The notes: generated from the sequence alone by a model not told the origin. 33,117 nucleotides of DNA from a virus (IMGVR_UViG_3300009430_000253:1-33117), one strand, 5' to 3'. Positions 21,357-30,245 are shown, numbered from the stretch's first letter. A program made the numbers and translations.

Positions 21357-23972
21357 ATGGCTGAACGCAATCTCTCCATCCGCCTGTCCGTCATCGACGG
21401 CGGAAAGGTCAAGGCCGAGCTGTCCGAGATCGGCGAGAAGGGGGAGCGCTCGCTCAAAAAAATCGAGGCGGCGGCCACGCCAGCATCCGGCGGTTTGAAA
21501 CTGCTGTCGTCTGCCGCCAACGATGCCAAGTTCCAACTGCAGGCCGCCACTGACCGGCTCGGTATGCTGGGCTCGGTCCTGGGCAAGCTGGGCCCCGCTG
21601 GCCTACTTGCCGGAGCCAGCATCGCCGCGCTGGGTGTGGGCATCACCGCCCTGGTCATGCCGGTGGCGCGGGTCGGTGACGAGTTCTTCAAGCTCTCGCA
21701 AAAGACAGGGGTCTCGGTCGAGGCCCTGACCGCGCTCGATTACGCCGCCAAGCTCTCGGATGTCAGCACCGAAGGCATGACCAAGGCCCTGCAAAAGCTG
21801 TCGGTGGCCATGTTCGACACCCAGATCAATGGCGTAGAAGGCAGTGCTGCTCTGCGGGCGCTGGGGGTGTCGGCCACCGATGTCAATGGCCAAATCCGAC
21901 CCACCGAGCAGGTCCTGCTGGATCTGGCTGACAAGTTCTCTGCCATGCCCGATGGCGCGGACAAGGCAGCCTTGGCCGTCAAACTGTTCGGAAAAGAAGG
22001 CCTGTCCATCATCCCGTTTCTGAACCAGGGACGCGCAGGCATCACAGCTTTGATGGAAGAAGCCCAGCGTCTGGGCCTGGTCATGTCCGAAGATGTGGCC
22101 CGCGCGTCCGAGGTCTTCAACGACAACCTCACGCGCCTGTCGGCCATCTTCGAGGGCGTGCAGCGCCAGATCGGTGCGGCTGTCATCCCGGTGTTGGCCG
22201 ACTTCACTGAGCAGGTGATCCTGGCTCAAGGCGAGACGGGCAGTTTCAGCAATGAGTTGCAGCGCATCACTTCTAACCGGGAAGCTACGCTCGGATTCCT
22301 GGAATCGGTCGCCTCGGGTCTGGCCTTCATTGCCGAATCGGCTGTGCTGGCCAAGCGGGTCATTGCCCAGCCGTTTGACAGCCTGTCGGTGGTGGGCAAA
22401 GATATTGAGACCTGGTTCAAGACGGATTTGCTGCGATCGATGAAGTCCATGGGCTACGACCCCAAGGTCATTGATGCCGAGATTGCCAAGTTGCAGGGTG
22501 CTCGCGACGACTATGTCCGGGCCGCCAACGACCGGCTCTTCAACATCAACCAGAACCCTGGCTATGTGGACCGGGTCCAGAAATTCTTCGACGAGCAGCG
22601 CCGCACGGTGCGCGTCATGGGCCAAAAGTTCGTGCTGGACACCGAGGCGCAGGCCAAGGAAGTCCAGGCCATCTACGACAAGTTCCTGCCAACCCTGCCG
22701 CGCAAACCCCTCCCATCGCTGGATCTCTCCGGCTTCGAGAAGCCCAAGCCTGCAGAAAAACTCAACGAAGGCGAAGCCTTCCTGAACCAACTGCGCGCAC
22801 GCCTGACCCGCACCCAAGACGGCGAAGCCGCTGAGTTGCGCGCCCGTGCGCTGCAGATCGAGGCCAAGGGCTACCAGGGTGTGGCTGCCCAAGCCGAGCA
22901 GTACATCCAGGTCCTAGAAGCGATTGAGCGCCAGAAAGAAAAAGACAAGGCTTTCGATGCGTTTGAAAAAGAAGAAGTCGCCTCGCGCAAGATCACTGAA
23001 GGCCTGATCGGCAGCAACCGCCAACGGATCGAAGCTCTGCAGTTGCAGCGCCAGATGCTGGACATGACCGATGGAGAAAAAGCTGCCCTGCAAGCCCGCA
23101 CCGATCTGGAAAAAGCGGCTGCCGCTGCCCGCAAGGAAGCCAACCAGATTGAGGATCCAGGCCTGCGGGCGCAGACCATTGCAGCCATCAACGACGCACT
23201 GGCTCGGCAACTGCCGATCGTGGAAGACCTGGTGCGCGCCAATGGCGAGTACCAGCGCAGCTTTGAATACGGCACCAAGTCTGCGCTGCGCGCTTACATT
23301 GACGATGCGACCAACGCGGCCAAGCGAGCGCAGCAAGTCACGGCCAATGCATTCAAGGGGATGGAGACGGCACTGACCCAGTTCGTCATGACCGGCAAGC
23401 TGGACTTCAAATCCCTGGCCGATTCGATCATTTCTGACTTGGTACGCATTCAAATCCAGCGCGCCATCACACTGCCTCTGGCTAATGTGATGAACAGTGC
23501 CATGGCTGGGCTGGATTTTGGCTCAATGTGGGGCAGCCTGTTCCCTTCGGCCCAAGGCAATGTGTTCGAAGGCCCAGCCCTTTCGGCCTACCGCAACACT
23601 GTGGTTGATCGCCCGACGCTGTTCCCGTTTGCCCAGGGCGCAGGCTTTGCGAGCGTGCCTCGCATCGGCCTCATGGGAGAAAAACCCGGCAGCCCAGGTG
23701 AGGCCATCATGCCGCTCACCCGCATGCGCGATGGCGATCTGGGTGTGAAAGTCCATGGCGGTGGCAGCACCGTCATTGTCAACGTCATCGAGGCCGCCGG
23801 CAAAGGCGGCCAGCAACAGCAACGCACCGACAGCAACGGCAACCAGGTGATCGACGTCTGGGTCGAGCAGATCACGGCCAAGGTCTGGGGCGATGTGGCG
23901 CGCGGAGCCGGGCCTGGCCCGGGCGTGCTGGCCAACACCTATGGCCTGAACCGCGTCGCAGGCGCGTACTGA
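21357..23972 (+). CDS. Tail tape measure protein, lambda family
   Basis: An 871-residue protein that fixes tail length and is ejected during infection. The N-terminus (LSIRLSVIDGGKVKAELSEIGEKGERSLKKIE) is the family hallmark, followed by a hydrophobic segment at about residues 80-103 (LLAGASIAALGVGITALVM), long helical coiled-coil-like stretches at roughly 480-640 with many Glu/Lys/Arg/Gln, and a C-terminal region with FMTGKLDFKSLADSII-type helix, then a PSAQGNVFEGPALSAY loop and a GEAIMPLTRMRDGDLGV segment typical of lambda gpH. The gene size predicts a tail of roughly lambda length or slightly longer-than-minimal siphovirus size. The ATG comes 18 bases after the end of the chaperone long form. 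Confidence 0.92.
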   Translation: MAERNLSIRLSVIDGGKVKAELSEIGEKGERSLKKIEAAATPASGGLKLLSSAANDAKFQLQAATDRLGMLGSVLGKLGPAGLLAGASIAALGVGITALVMPVARVGDEFFKLSQKTGVSVEALTALDYAAKLSDVSTEGMTKALQKLSVAMFDTQINGVEGSAALRALGVSATDVNGQIRPTEQVLLDLADKFSAMPDGADKAALAVKLFGKEGLSIIPFLNQGRAGITALMEEAQRLGLVMSEDVARASEVFNDNLTRLSAIFEGVQRQIGAAVIPVLADFTEQVILAQGETGSFSNELQRITSNREATLGFLESVASGLAFIAESAVLAKRVIAQPFDSLSVVGKDIETWFKTDLLRSMKSMGYDPKVIDAEIAKLQGARDDYVRAANDRLFNINQNPGYVDRVQKFFDEQRRTVRVMGQKFVLDTEAQAKEVQAIYDKFLPTLPRKPLPSLDLSGFEKPKPAEKLNEGEAFLNQLRARLTRTQDGEAAELRARALQIEAKGYQGVAAQAEQYIQVLEAIERQKEKDKAFDAFEKEEVASRKITEGLIGSNRQRIEALQLQRQMLDMTDGEKAALQARTDLEKAAAAARKEANQIEDPGLRAQTIAAINDALARQLPIVEDLVRANGEYQRSFEYGTKSALRAYIDDATNAAKRAQQVTANAFKGMETALTQFVMTGKLDFKSLADSIISDLVRIQIQRAITLPLANVMNSAMAGLDFGSMWGSLFPSAQGNVFEGPALSAYRNTVVDRPTLFPFAQGAGFASVPRIGLMGEKPGSPGEAIMPLTRMRDGDLGVKVHGGGSTVIVNVIEAAGKGGQQQQRTDSNGNQVIDVWVEQITAKVWGDVARGAGPGPGVLANTYGLNRVAGAY

Positions 23973-23985
23973 TCGGGAGACAAAA

Positions 23986-24339
23986 ATGGCCACCTGGCCC
24001 ACAACCTTGCCTCGGCCCTTGGTCGCGGGCTATGCGATCGCGCCCGTGGATGCCACCGTTCGCACCGACATGGAGGCTGGAATGCCCCGTGTGCGTCGCC
24101 GCAGTGCTGCGCGCAATGACCAAGTGAGTGTCACCTGGCGCTTCTCCGATGCCCAAATGGCAGCGTTTCGCGCTTGGTTCGATGGCGACTGCGCCAATGG
24201 AGCCAGTTGGTTCACGGTCGACCTGAACACCGGGGACGCTGGATTGCGTTCGGTCCAGGCCCGCTTCGTCGGCCCCTGGCAATCTGAGATGCAGCCTGGC
24301 CCGCGTTGGCAGGTGAGCGCCAAACTGGAGGTGCGGTGA
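23986..24339 (+). CDS. Minor tail protein, gpM-like position
   Basis: A 117-residue protein immediately after the tape measure gene, as lambda M. It has a WPTTLPRPLVAGYAIAP start, an RRSAARNDQVSVTWRFSDAQMAAFRAWFDG core and a WFTVDL then MQPGPRWQVSAKLEVR end, a compact beta-rich domain. It likely belongs to the tail tip complex that caps the tape measure end. GGGAGA lies six bases before the ATG; the stop overlaps the next gene by one base. I do not assign a named family beyond a phage tail protein. Confidence 0.7.
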   Translation: MATWPTTLPRPLVAGYAIAPVDATVRTDMEAGMPRVRRRSAARNDQVSVTWRFSDAQMAAFRAWFDGDCANGASWFTVDLNTGDAGLRSVQARFVGPWQSEMQPGPRWQVSAKLEVR

Positions 24340-24878
24340 TGCCGGATGACACTTTGAGCCTGGCGATCAAGGAGGCCTACGCCAGTGCACCCTCCAACCT
24401 GGTGATCCACCACACACTGGAGATCTGGCATCCAAACTTCACCACGCCCATCCGGGTTGTGCGTGATCATGTGGATCTCACAGCCAAGCTGGAGTCCAGT
24501 GCGCCGCGCAACGCCGGTCAGTACGTCACCTTTGTAGGCTATGCCTTTGATGTGGTGCCGCCCGAGGTCACGCACACCGCCGTGCCGCAATGCGTGATTG
24601 AGATCGATAACGTCAGCCGTGACATCCTGGCCAACGTGGAGGCGTCTATGAACGGACAGTCTGGTAGCAGCGAGCTGATCACCGTCACCTACCGGGCATT
24701 CCTGTCGTCGGACCTGACCGCTCCGCAGAACGACCCACCGCTCACGCTCACTGTGATGTCGATTTCCGCCACGGTGTTTCGGGTGCGTGCCACCTGTGGA
24801 TTTCCGAACCTCGCCAACCGGCGCTTCCCCGGCCTGGACTACACGGCCGAAGTATTTCCTGGACTGATTGCGCAATGA
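24339..24878 (+). CDS. DUF1833-type minor tail protein (gpL-like position)
   Basis: A 179-residue protein. LVIHHTLEIWHPNF, IRVVRDHVDLTAKLE and a VTFVGYAFDVVPPEV segment give the DUF1833 pattern, and the C-terminus has a Cys (CGFPNLANRRFPGLDYT) with a single visible pairing candidate. It takes the place of lambda L between M and K; lambda gpL carries an Fe-S cluster, but this protein has only two cysteines (one in VPQCVIEI, one in CGFPN), so that feature is not conserved here. Start overlaps the upstream stop by one base; the end overlaps the NlpC gene by four bases. Confidence 0.78.
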   Translation: MPDDTLSLAIKEAYASAPSNLVIHHTLEIWHPNFTTPIRVVRDHVDLTAKLESSAPRNAGQYVTFVGYAFDVVPPEVTHTAVPQCVIEIDNVSRDILANVEASMNGQSGSSELITVTYRAFLSSDLTAPQNDPPLTLTVMSISATVFRVRATCGFPNLANRRFPGLDYTAEVFPGLIAQ

Positions 24879-25285
24879 ATCCTTCAAACCATGATGACTG
24901 CGCACCGCACTGGGCCAGCCAGTACATCGGCCTGCCCTGGGTGGCGGGCAGCAGTGACTGCTGGTGGTTTGCACGTTGCGTCTGGCGTGAACGATTTGGC
25001 TGGGACGTCGCGGTCATTGATGTGGATGCGACCAGTCGTTTGGCCTCGCTGCGTGCCTTTGACGACCATCCGGAATACGGCCATTGGCACATCGTGAGCG
25101 AGCCGCGTGAAGGCGATGCCTGCCTGATGGGCAAGTCCGAACGCCCGAGCCACATTGGCATCTACCTGGAGGCCGATGGGGGTGGGGTTCTACATTCCCT
25201 GGAAACCGCCGGGGTTGTATTCACCCCGGTGGCCGCGTTGCCCAGCGTGGGCTTGAGGGTGCTGTCATGGCATCGACGGCGCTGA
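24875..25285 (+). CDS. NlpC/P60-type tail peptidase (gpK-like)
   Basis: A 136-residue cysteine peptidase-like domain. The nucleophile is Cys29 in SSDCWWFARCVW and the His is at residue 93 in PSHIGIYL, both in the right order and distance for NlpC/P60. Lambda gpK has the same domain at its C-terminus, next to a JAB domain; here the JAB part is absent and the peptidase stands alone. It sits at the tail tip and may cut peptidoglycan during DNA entry or shape the tail during assembly. Its last 19 bases overlap the start of the tail tip protein gene. Confidence 0.82.
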   Translation: MNPSNHDDCAPHWASQYIGLPWVAGSSDCWWFARCVWRERFGWDVAVIDVDATSRLASLRAFDDHPEYGHWHIVSEPREGDACLMGKSERPSHIGIYLEADGGGVLHSLETAGVVFTPVAALPSVGLRVLSWHRRR

Positions 25286-28167
25286 TTTCACCCAGCCAGC
25301 CGTTCGCCCACAGCATCACCGTCCGCAATCCGTTCCATCCGCACCAGGACCGCCAGATCACGGCGATCCCGGGGCCAGTGCCCCTGCGTGCGCTGGTGCC
25401 TGAGATGGATCAGCCCATCCTGGTACTGAGAAACGGTGAAGCGCAATTGCGTGCCACCTGGGACCAGCCGGTGCGCTGCGGGGACCTGATCGCCATCATC
25501 GTGCTGCCGCAAGGCGGTGGCGGTGGTGGTTCCAACCCATTGCGCATGGTGCTGATGCTGGCGGTGATGGTGTATGCACCCATGCTGGCCAGCAACTTGG
25601 CCTGGGCAGGGGTGTCTGCGGGCAGCATTGGCTCGGTGGCGGCTTTCGACGCCTTCGTCTCGGTGGCCACCGCTGGTATCACCATGGCAGGGATGGCGCT
25701 GGTCAATGCAGTCATTCCGCCACCCAAGCCCACCACCGCCCAGCAAGCCGCGAGCCTGGCGGCCCCGTCGCCCACTTACAACCTGCAAGCGCAGGGCAAC
25801 ATGGCCCGGCTGGACCAAGCCATTCCGGTGCAGTACGGACGGGTCTGCGCCTACCCGGACTTCGCCGCGCAGCCCTATGTGGAATACGCGGGCAACGAGC
25901 AGTACCTGTACCAGCTGTTATGCCTGGGCATGGGGGAGTACGCGATTGAAGCGGTTCGGATTGAGGACACCCCGGTCGCGAACTTTGCCGAGATCGACTA
26001 TGAGGTGATTCCACCCGGTGGCGCGATCACCAAGTTCCCAACCAATGTGGTCAGTTCGGTAGAAGTCTCTGGCCAGGAGCTGGCTGGCAGCATTGCCGCC
26101 ACCTACACCCAGTCCGGCACGACGATCACGGTCACGCTGAACGCTCATGGGTATGCCGTGGGCCGGGTGCTGTACCTGGATGTCACGTCTGGAACTTCAG
26201 TCGATGGCGGTTACACCATTGTCACGGTGCCCAGTGCAGACACCTTCACGGTGACGGCTGCCAGCAGTCTCTCGACCAGTGGAAATGTCACCCTGCAGCA
26301 CTACATCGGTGGCTTTGTGGCCAATGCTGCTGGCACCCAGGCCAATACCCTGGGGCTGGACTTCGTGCTCTCGCGCGGGCTGTATGAGGCCCAAAACGAC
26401 GGCACCTTGAGCGAATTGACGCTGTCGCTCGCCATTGAGGCGCGGACGGTCAACGATCTGGGCGTGGCAACGGGCAACTGGTCCGTGTTGGGTCAGCGCT
26501 TTTACACGGCCAAAACCACCACGCCGCAGCGCTACTCGGAGCGTTTCACGGTGGCGGGCGGCCGCTACGAAGTGCGTGTACGTCGCCTGGATGCCAAGCA
26601 GACCGACACCCGCTTTGGCCATGAAATCCTCTGGGGTGGCCTGCGGGCCTACCTGCCTGAGACGCGAACCTTTGGCAATGTGACCTTGATTGCGATGCGC
26701 ATGCGGGCGTCCAACAACCTCTCGGCCCAGGCTTCGCGCAAGATCAATGTGGTCTGCACTCGCAAGCTGCCGGTGTGGAATGGCAGCAGTTGGTCAACGC
26801 CGGTGGCCACCCGCAGCATTGCCTGGGCGCTGGCTGACGCCTGTCGCAACACCACTTACGGGGCCAAGTTGCCCGATGCGCGGTTGGATCTGGCCGGGCT
26901 GAAAGCGCTGGATGCGCTTTGGGCCAGCCGTGGCGATGAGTTCAACGCCCGGTTTGATTCGGCGCTGAACTTTTGGGAGGCGATCACCAAGATCGCGCAG
27001 GCGGGGCGAGCCAAGCCTTACATGCTCGGCGGCATCATCCGGTTCACCCGTGATGGCGCGCAGAGCCTGCCGGTGGCCATGTTCTCGATGCGCAACATCG
27101 TGCGGGGCAGCTTCGGCGTGGAGTACCTTCTTCCGTCGGACGATATGGCCGATGCGGTGGAGGTGAGCTACTGGGACGCCGAGGTCTGGGCCACACGCCG
27201 TGTGACGGCCAAACTCACTGGCAGCACAGCCGCCAAACCCGCCCGGATCGAGCTGTTCGGTGTCACCAGTCGCCAGCAGGCTTACCGCGAAGGGTTGTAC
27301 CAGGCAGCGAGCAACCGATACCGCCGCCGATTGGTGAAATTCACCACCGAGATGGAAGGTTTCATCCCTGCGTTTGGCGACCTGATCGCCATCCAGCACG
27401 ACATGCCGGCCTGGGGCCAGTTTGCCGAATGCACAAGCTGGAATGCGGCAAGTCGTACGCTCACGGTGTCGGAGCCGCTGACCTGGAGCACTGCCAATCA
27501 TTACATTGGATTTAGGACCAAAGCCGGTGGCGTGGACGGACCCTATGCCGTCAGCCGTGGGGCAGCAGACAACGAGCTGGTCCTGACAACCCAGCCCGTG
27601 ACCGTGCCATACACCGGACAGGATTACGAGCGCACCCACATCGCGTTTGGCTGGGGTGAAACCTGGCGGCAGTTGGCCAAGGTGATTGCCGTGCGCCCGC
27701 GCGGCCTGCACCAGATCGAGATCGAAGCGATCAACGAGGACCCGTCTGTGCACAGCGCCGATCAGGGTGTGACAGCCCCGGCGGTGGTGACGAGCCAGTT
27801 GACCACGCTTTACACCACGCCGCTGATCGCGGATCTCACGCTGCGCTCCAGCACCACGGACAACAGCAAGGCGCTGCTTACTTGGACGCCCGCACCGGGT
27901 GCCGAGACCTACCAGATCGAGATGGCAGCGGGCAGCAACCCCTACGCCGCCAACCTGGTCTGGACCCGGGTGGGGGAAACCTCAGCCAACAACTTCGCGG
28001 TCACATCCCTCTATGGCGCGCAAACCCTGATCCGGGTGCGTGGCGTGGGCATGACCGCAGGGCCTTGGGTGGCGCTGTTTTACGGCAGCAGTGCCGACTA
28101 CATGTGGGTCAGTGACGCCCAGCTGATGTGGCAGACCGATGCAGCGTCACCGATGTGGCGCTATTGA
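25267..28167 (+). CDS. Tail tip / host specificity protein, gpI-gpJ-like fusion
   Basis: A 966-residue protein. Residues 1-85 have a ubiquitin-like feel ending in a GGGGGG run; residues about 90-160 are two hydrophobic stretches (VLMLAVMVYAPMLA, VATAGITMAGMALVNAVIPPP), as in lambda gpI. From about residue 170 it becomes gpJ/TipJ-like: LDQAIPVQYGRVCAYPDFAA, QYLYQLLCLGMGEY. A small beta domain of about 75 residues (roughly 278-355) interrupts it. Later parts include TipJ-type domains (KINVVCTRKLPVW, FWEAITKIAQAGRAKPYM) and an end with a fibronectin III-like WTPAPGAETYQIEM segment. gpJ-like proteins form the tail tip and contact the receptor. The start overlaps the NlpC gene. Confidence 0.88.
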   Translation: MASTALISPSQPFAHSITVRNPFHPHQDRQITAIPGPVPLRALVPEMDQPILVLRNGEAQLRATWDQPVRCGDLIAIIVLPQGGGGGGSNPLRMVLMLAVMVYAPMLASNLAWAGVSAGSIGSVAAFDAFVSVATAGITMAGMALVNAVIPPPKPTTAQQAASLAAPSPTYNLQAQGNMARLDQAIPVQYGRVCAYPDFAAQPYVEYAGNEQYLYQLLCLGMGEYAIEAVRIEDTPVANFAEIDYEVIPPGGAITKFPTNVVSSVEVSGQELAGSIAATYTQSGTTITVTLNAHGYAVGRVLYLDVTSGTSVDGGYTIVTVPSADTFTVTAASSLSTSGNVTLQHYIGGFVANAAGTQANTLGLDFVLSRGLYEAQNDGTLSELTLSLAIEARTVNDLGVATGNWSVLGQRFYTAKTTTPQRYSERFTVAGGRYEVRVRRLDAKQTDTRFGHEILWGGLRAYLPETRTFGNVTLIAMRMRASNNLSAQASRKINVVCTRKLPVWNGSSWSTPVATRSIAWALADACRNTTYGAKLPDARLDLAGLKALDALWASRGDEFNARFDSALNFWEAITKIAQAGRAKPYMLGGIIRFTRDGAQSLPVAMFSMRNIVRGSFGVEYLLPSDDMADAVEVSYWDAEVWATRRVTAKLTGSTAAKPARIELFGVTSRQQAYREGLYQAASNRYRRRLVKFTTEMEGFIPAFGDLIAIQHDMPAWGQFAECTSWNAASRTLTVSEPLTWSTANHYIGFRTKAGGVDGPYAVSRGAADNELVLTTQPVTVPYTGQDYERTHIAFGWGETWRQLAKVIAVRPRGLHQIEIEAINEDPSVHSADQGVTAPAVVTSQLTTLYTTPLIADLTLRSSTTDNSKALLTWTPAPGAETYQIEMAAGSNPYAANLVWTRVGETSANNFAVTSLYGAQTLIRVRGVGMTAGPWVALFYGSSADYMWVSDAQLMWQTDAASPMWRY

Positions 28168-28199
28168 CCGATTAACCAAAACTCAAAAAAGGATCAACG

Positions 28200-28538
28200 A
28201 TGAGCGCCCCGAAGTACGACATCCAGCTGGCGCAAGGGGAAACCTTTTACACGGCGCTCACGCTCGATGAGAGTGGGGCGGTGATGGACCTGACGGGCTA
28301 TGTCTTTGAAGGCCAGATCCGCGCCACGCCAGAAGACCCAAGGGTGCTGGCGAGCTTTGGTTTTGATGAAAGTCGGCTGACCAGTGGCACGGTGGCCATC
28401 ACCTTGCCCGCGTCGGTCACCAGTGCATTGCCGGTGCGCGCCTGCGTGTACGACCTGTTCATGACCAGCCCGGCAGGGATTCGCACCCAGCTGCTCAAAG
28501 GCAGTGTGCTGGTGTCCATGCGGATCACGCGCGATTGA
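28200..28538 (+). CDS. Small beta-rich tail-tip-associated protein, unknown
   Basis: A 112-residue protein: YDIQLAQGETFYTALTLDESG, VMDLTGYVFEGQIRA and VAITLPASVTSALPV, then CVYDLFMTSPAG and a VLVSMRITRD end. The pattern of strands resembles the small immunoglobulin-like or BppU-like N-terminal domain found next to tail fibre genes in many phages, where it helps tie fibres to the tip. That placement is inference. AAAAAAGGA precedes the ATG by eight bases. No catalytic residues are evident. Confidence 0.68.
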   Translation: MSAPKYDIQLAQGETFYTALTLDESGAVMDLTGYVFEGQIRATPEDPRVLASFGFDESRLTSGTVAITLPASVTSALPVRACVYDLFMTSPAGIRTQLLKGSVLVSMRITRD

Positions 28539-28551
28539 ACAGCAGTGACCC

Positions 28552-28755
28552 ATGGCCATCCGCATCTCCATCACCACGCCGCGCCAGCCGGGCGTCACGG
28601 TGCAAACCGGCACCCAGACCGTACGCGTGCAGCCGCAAGGCTTGCGCACGGTGCTCACCAATATTGGTGTGCCAGGTCCCACTGGCCCCAAGGGTGACAA
28701 AGGCGATCAAGGCGTGCTTGACCCCAACGCTGTGATCGACGCCGGTTACTTCTGA
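28552..28755 (+). CDS. Collagen-like miniprotein in the fibre region
   Basis: A 67-residue protein. After a basic strand-rich half (ISITTPRQPGVTVQTG, VRVQPQGLRTVLTNIG) comes a collagen-like run of Gly-X-Y triplets, GPTGPKGDKGDQG, of only about four triplets, then VLDPNAVIDAGYF. Collagen-like segments in phage fibres form triple helices; here the run is too short to stand alone, so it may be a connector or a relic of a longer fibre. The ATG lies 13 bases after the previous stop; the ribosome site is a weak AGCAGTGA. Confidence 0.62.
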   Translation: MAIRISITTPRQPGVTVQTGTQTVRVQPQGLRTVLTNIGVPGPTGPKGDKGDQGVLDPNAVIDAGYF

Positions 28756-28786
28756 ATCCCCGACTTACCCATCAAGGAGCGATTTC

Positions 28787-29986
28787 ATGCCCCAAACCCT
28801 ACAGATCAAACGCTCGACCACCACCGCCACGCCACCCACACTGGCCGTGGGCGAATTGGCCTGGTCCGAGGTTTCTGAGAACTTGTTCATTGGCGAAAGC
28901 GGGAACGTTATCGCAGCCATCGCAGGGCCAGGTACCTTTGCCCGCAAGGCGGATAGCCTGGCCATCACCGGGGACGTGTCTGGCACCGGAACCGTGTCTG
29001 CCGGTGTGGCGGTGGCTTTGCCAGCGACTGGTGTCACGGCTGGCAGCTACGGCAGTGCCACCCAGGTTGGCCAGTTCACAGTGGATGCCAAGGGTCGGCT
29101 CACGGCAGCGGCCAATGTGACGATCACGCCCGCCTGGACTTCGATCACCGGCAAGCCGACCACGTTGTCTGGCTACGGCATCACCGATGCTTTGGCTTTG
29201 ACCTCGGCTGCCCCCAGTGCCCTGGCGGCCAGCGCATCGGTTGGCACGGCCACTACCGCAGCTCGAGCAGATCACGTCCATGCGCTGCCTACGCCCGCTG
29301 CCATTGGTGCGGTGGCTACCACTGCGGTGGGCGCAGCCAATGGCGTGGCAGGGCTTGGCGCCGATGGTAAGGTCCCCACGTCCCAATTGCCGGATGTGGC
29401 CATCGGAGGCTTGAACTACCAAGGCACCTGGAACGCCAGTACCAACACCCCCACCATTCCAACGGCGTCCAGCAGCAACAAGGGCTTTTATTACAAGGTC
29501 GCCACGGCCGGTGCCACCAACGTGAGCGGCACCACGGACTGGCAGATTGGCGACTGGATCGTCAGCAACGGATCCGCCTGGGACAAGATCGACAACACCG
29601 ACTCGGTCTCCAGCGTCAACGGTGCCACGGGTGCCGTGACCATCACCACCATCACGGGCAATGCGGGCACCGCCACCAAGCTACTGACGGCTCGAACCAT
29701 CGCCATGACGGGGGATGTGAGTTGGACGTCCGCCGCCTTTGATGGCTCGGCCAACGTCACGGGTTCTGCCACCTTGGCCAGCACCGGTGTGGCTGCCGCC
29801 AGTTACGGCTCAGGCGCGCTGGTTCCCACCTTCACCGTGGATGCCAAGGGCCGGCTCACTGCAGCGGGCACCACCACCAACACCCCAGCCTGGTCCAGCG
29901 TGACGGGCAAGCCCACGACGCTGGCGGGCTACGGCATCACGGACGCCTTGTCCACGAGCGCTGCCATCGATGGCGGCACGTTCTGA
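28787..29986 (+). CDS. Tail fibre protein with duplicated phage tail repeats
   Basis: A 399-residue protein rich in Ala, Gly, Thr and Ser. The N-terminus (LQIKRSTTTATPPTLAVGELAWSEV) is the short fibre-attachment domain also seen at 30029. Two copies of a repeat of about 75 residues cover residues 62-137 and 308-388, each carrying TVDAKGRLTAA, then a TGKPTT and GYGITDAL. This is the phage tail-collar or Stf-type repeat. The middle holds ATTAARADHVHALPTPAA and LGADGKVPTSQLPDV, usual in trimeric fibres. The C-terminus ends with AAIDGGTF. It should be a trimeric side or tail fibre. AAGGAG precedes the ATG by seven bases. Confidence 0.82.
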   Translation: MPQTLQIKRSTTTATPPTLAVGELAWSEVSENLFIGESGNVIAAIAGPGTFARKADSLAITGDVSGTGTVSAGVAVALPATGVTAGSYGSATQVGQFTVDAKGRLTAAANVTITPAWTSITGKPTTLSGYGITDALALTSAAPSALAASASVGTATTAARADHVHALPTPAAIGAVATTAVGAANGVAGLGADGKVPTSQLPDVAIGGLNYQGTWNASTNTPTIPTASSSNKGFYYKVATAGATNVSGTTDWQIGDWIVSNGSAWDKIDNTDSVSSVNGATGAVTITTITGNAGTATKLLTARTIAMTGDVSWTSAAFDGSANVTGSATLASTGVAAASYGSGALVPTFTVDAKGRLTAAGTTTNTPAWSSVTGKPTTLAGYGITDALSTSAAIDGGTF

Positions 29987-30028
29987 AATTTCTTCAACCC
30001 CTCTGCTTAGAGAAAAGGAGGCCTGTTT

Positions 30029-30232
30029 ATGGCTCAAGTGATCAAAGTCAAGCAGTCGTCAGTGGCGGGCAAGGTGCCCACCACGGCGCAACTCCAACTG
30101 GGCGAGTTGGCGCTCAACACGACCGACGGCAAGCTCTACTTCAAGAAGAACGTCAGCGGGACCGAGTCCATCGTGGCCGTTTCCGCCTCGACCGCCTCTC
30201 AAGGTGAAAACACCTTGATGTGGACGCAGTGA
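30029..30232 (+). CDS. Free-standing fibre N-terminal domain protein
   Basis: A 67-residue protein: VIKVKQSSVAGKVPTTAQLQ, LGELALNTTDGKLYFKK and TESIVAVSA. It matches the N-terminal attachment domain of many phage tail fibres and of major tropism determinant-like proteins (the GELALN...DGKLYFKK signature), but here stands alone with a clean stop. The preceding gene's N-terminus is a relative. AAAAGGAGG precedes the ATG by ten bases. It may be a fibre adaptor or a relic of a recombined fibre gene. A strong ribosome site argues it is still expressed. Confidence 0.7.
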   Translation: MAQVIKVKQSSVAGKVPTTAQLQLGELALNTTDGKLYFKKNVSGTESIVAVSASTASQGENTLMWTQ

Positions 30233-30245
30233 CAAGGAGACGCAC

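Noticed and set aside
21603-22892. Minus-strand frame of 429 codons opposite the tape measure gene
   Set aside because: No motifs, no ribosome site, and the tape measure protein on the plus strand is unambiguous.
26794-27753. Minus-strand frame of 319 codons opposite the tail tip gene
   Set aside because: Shadow frame; the plus strand is a continuous TipJ-like protein.
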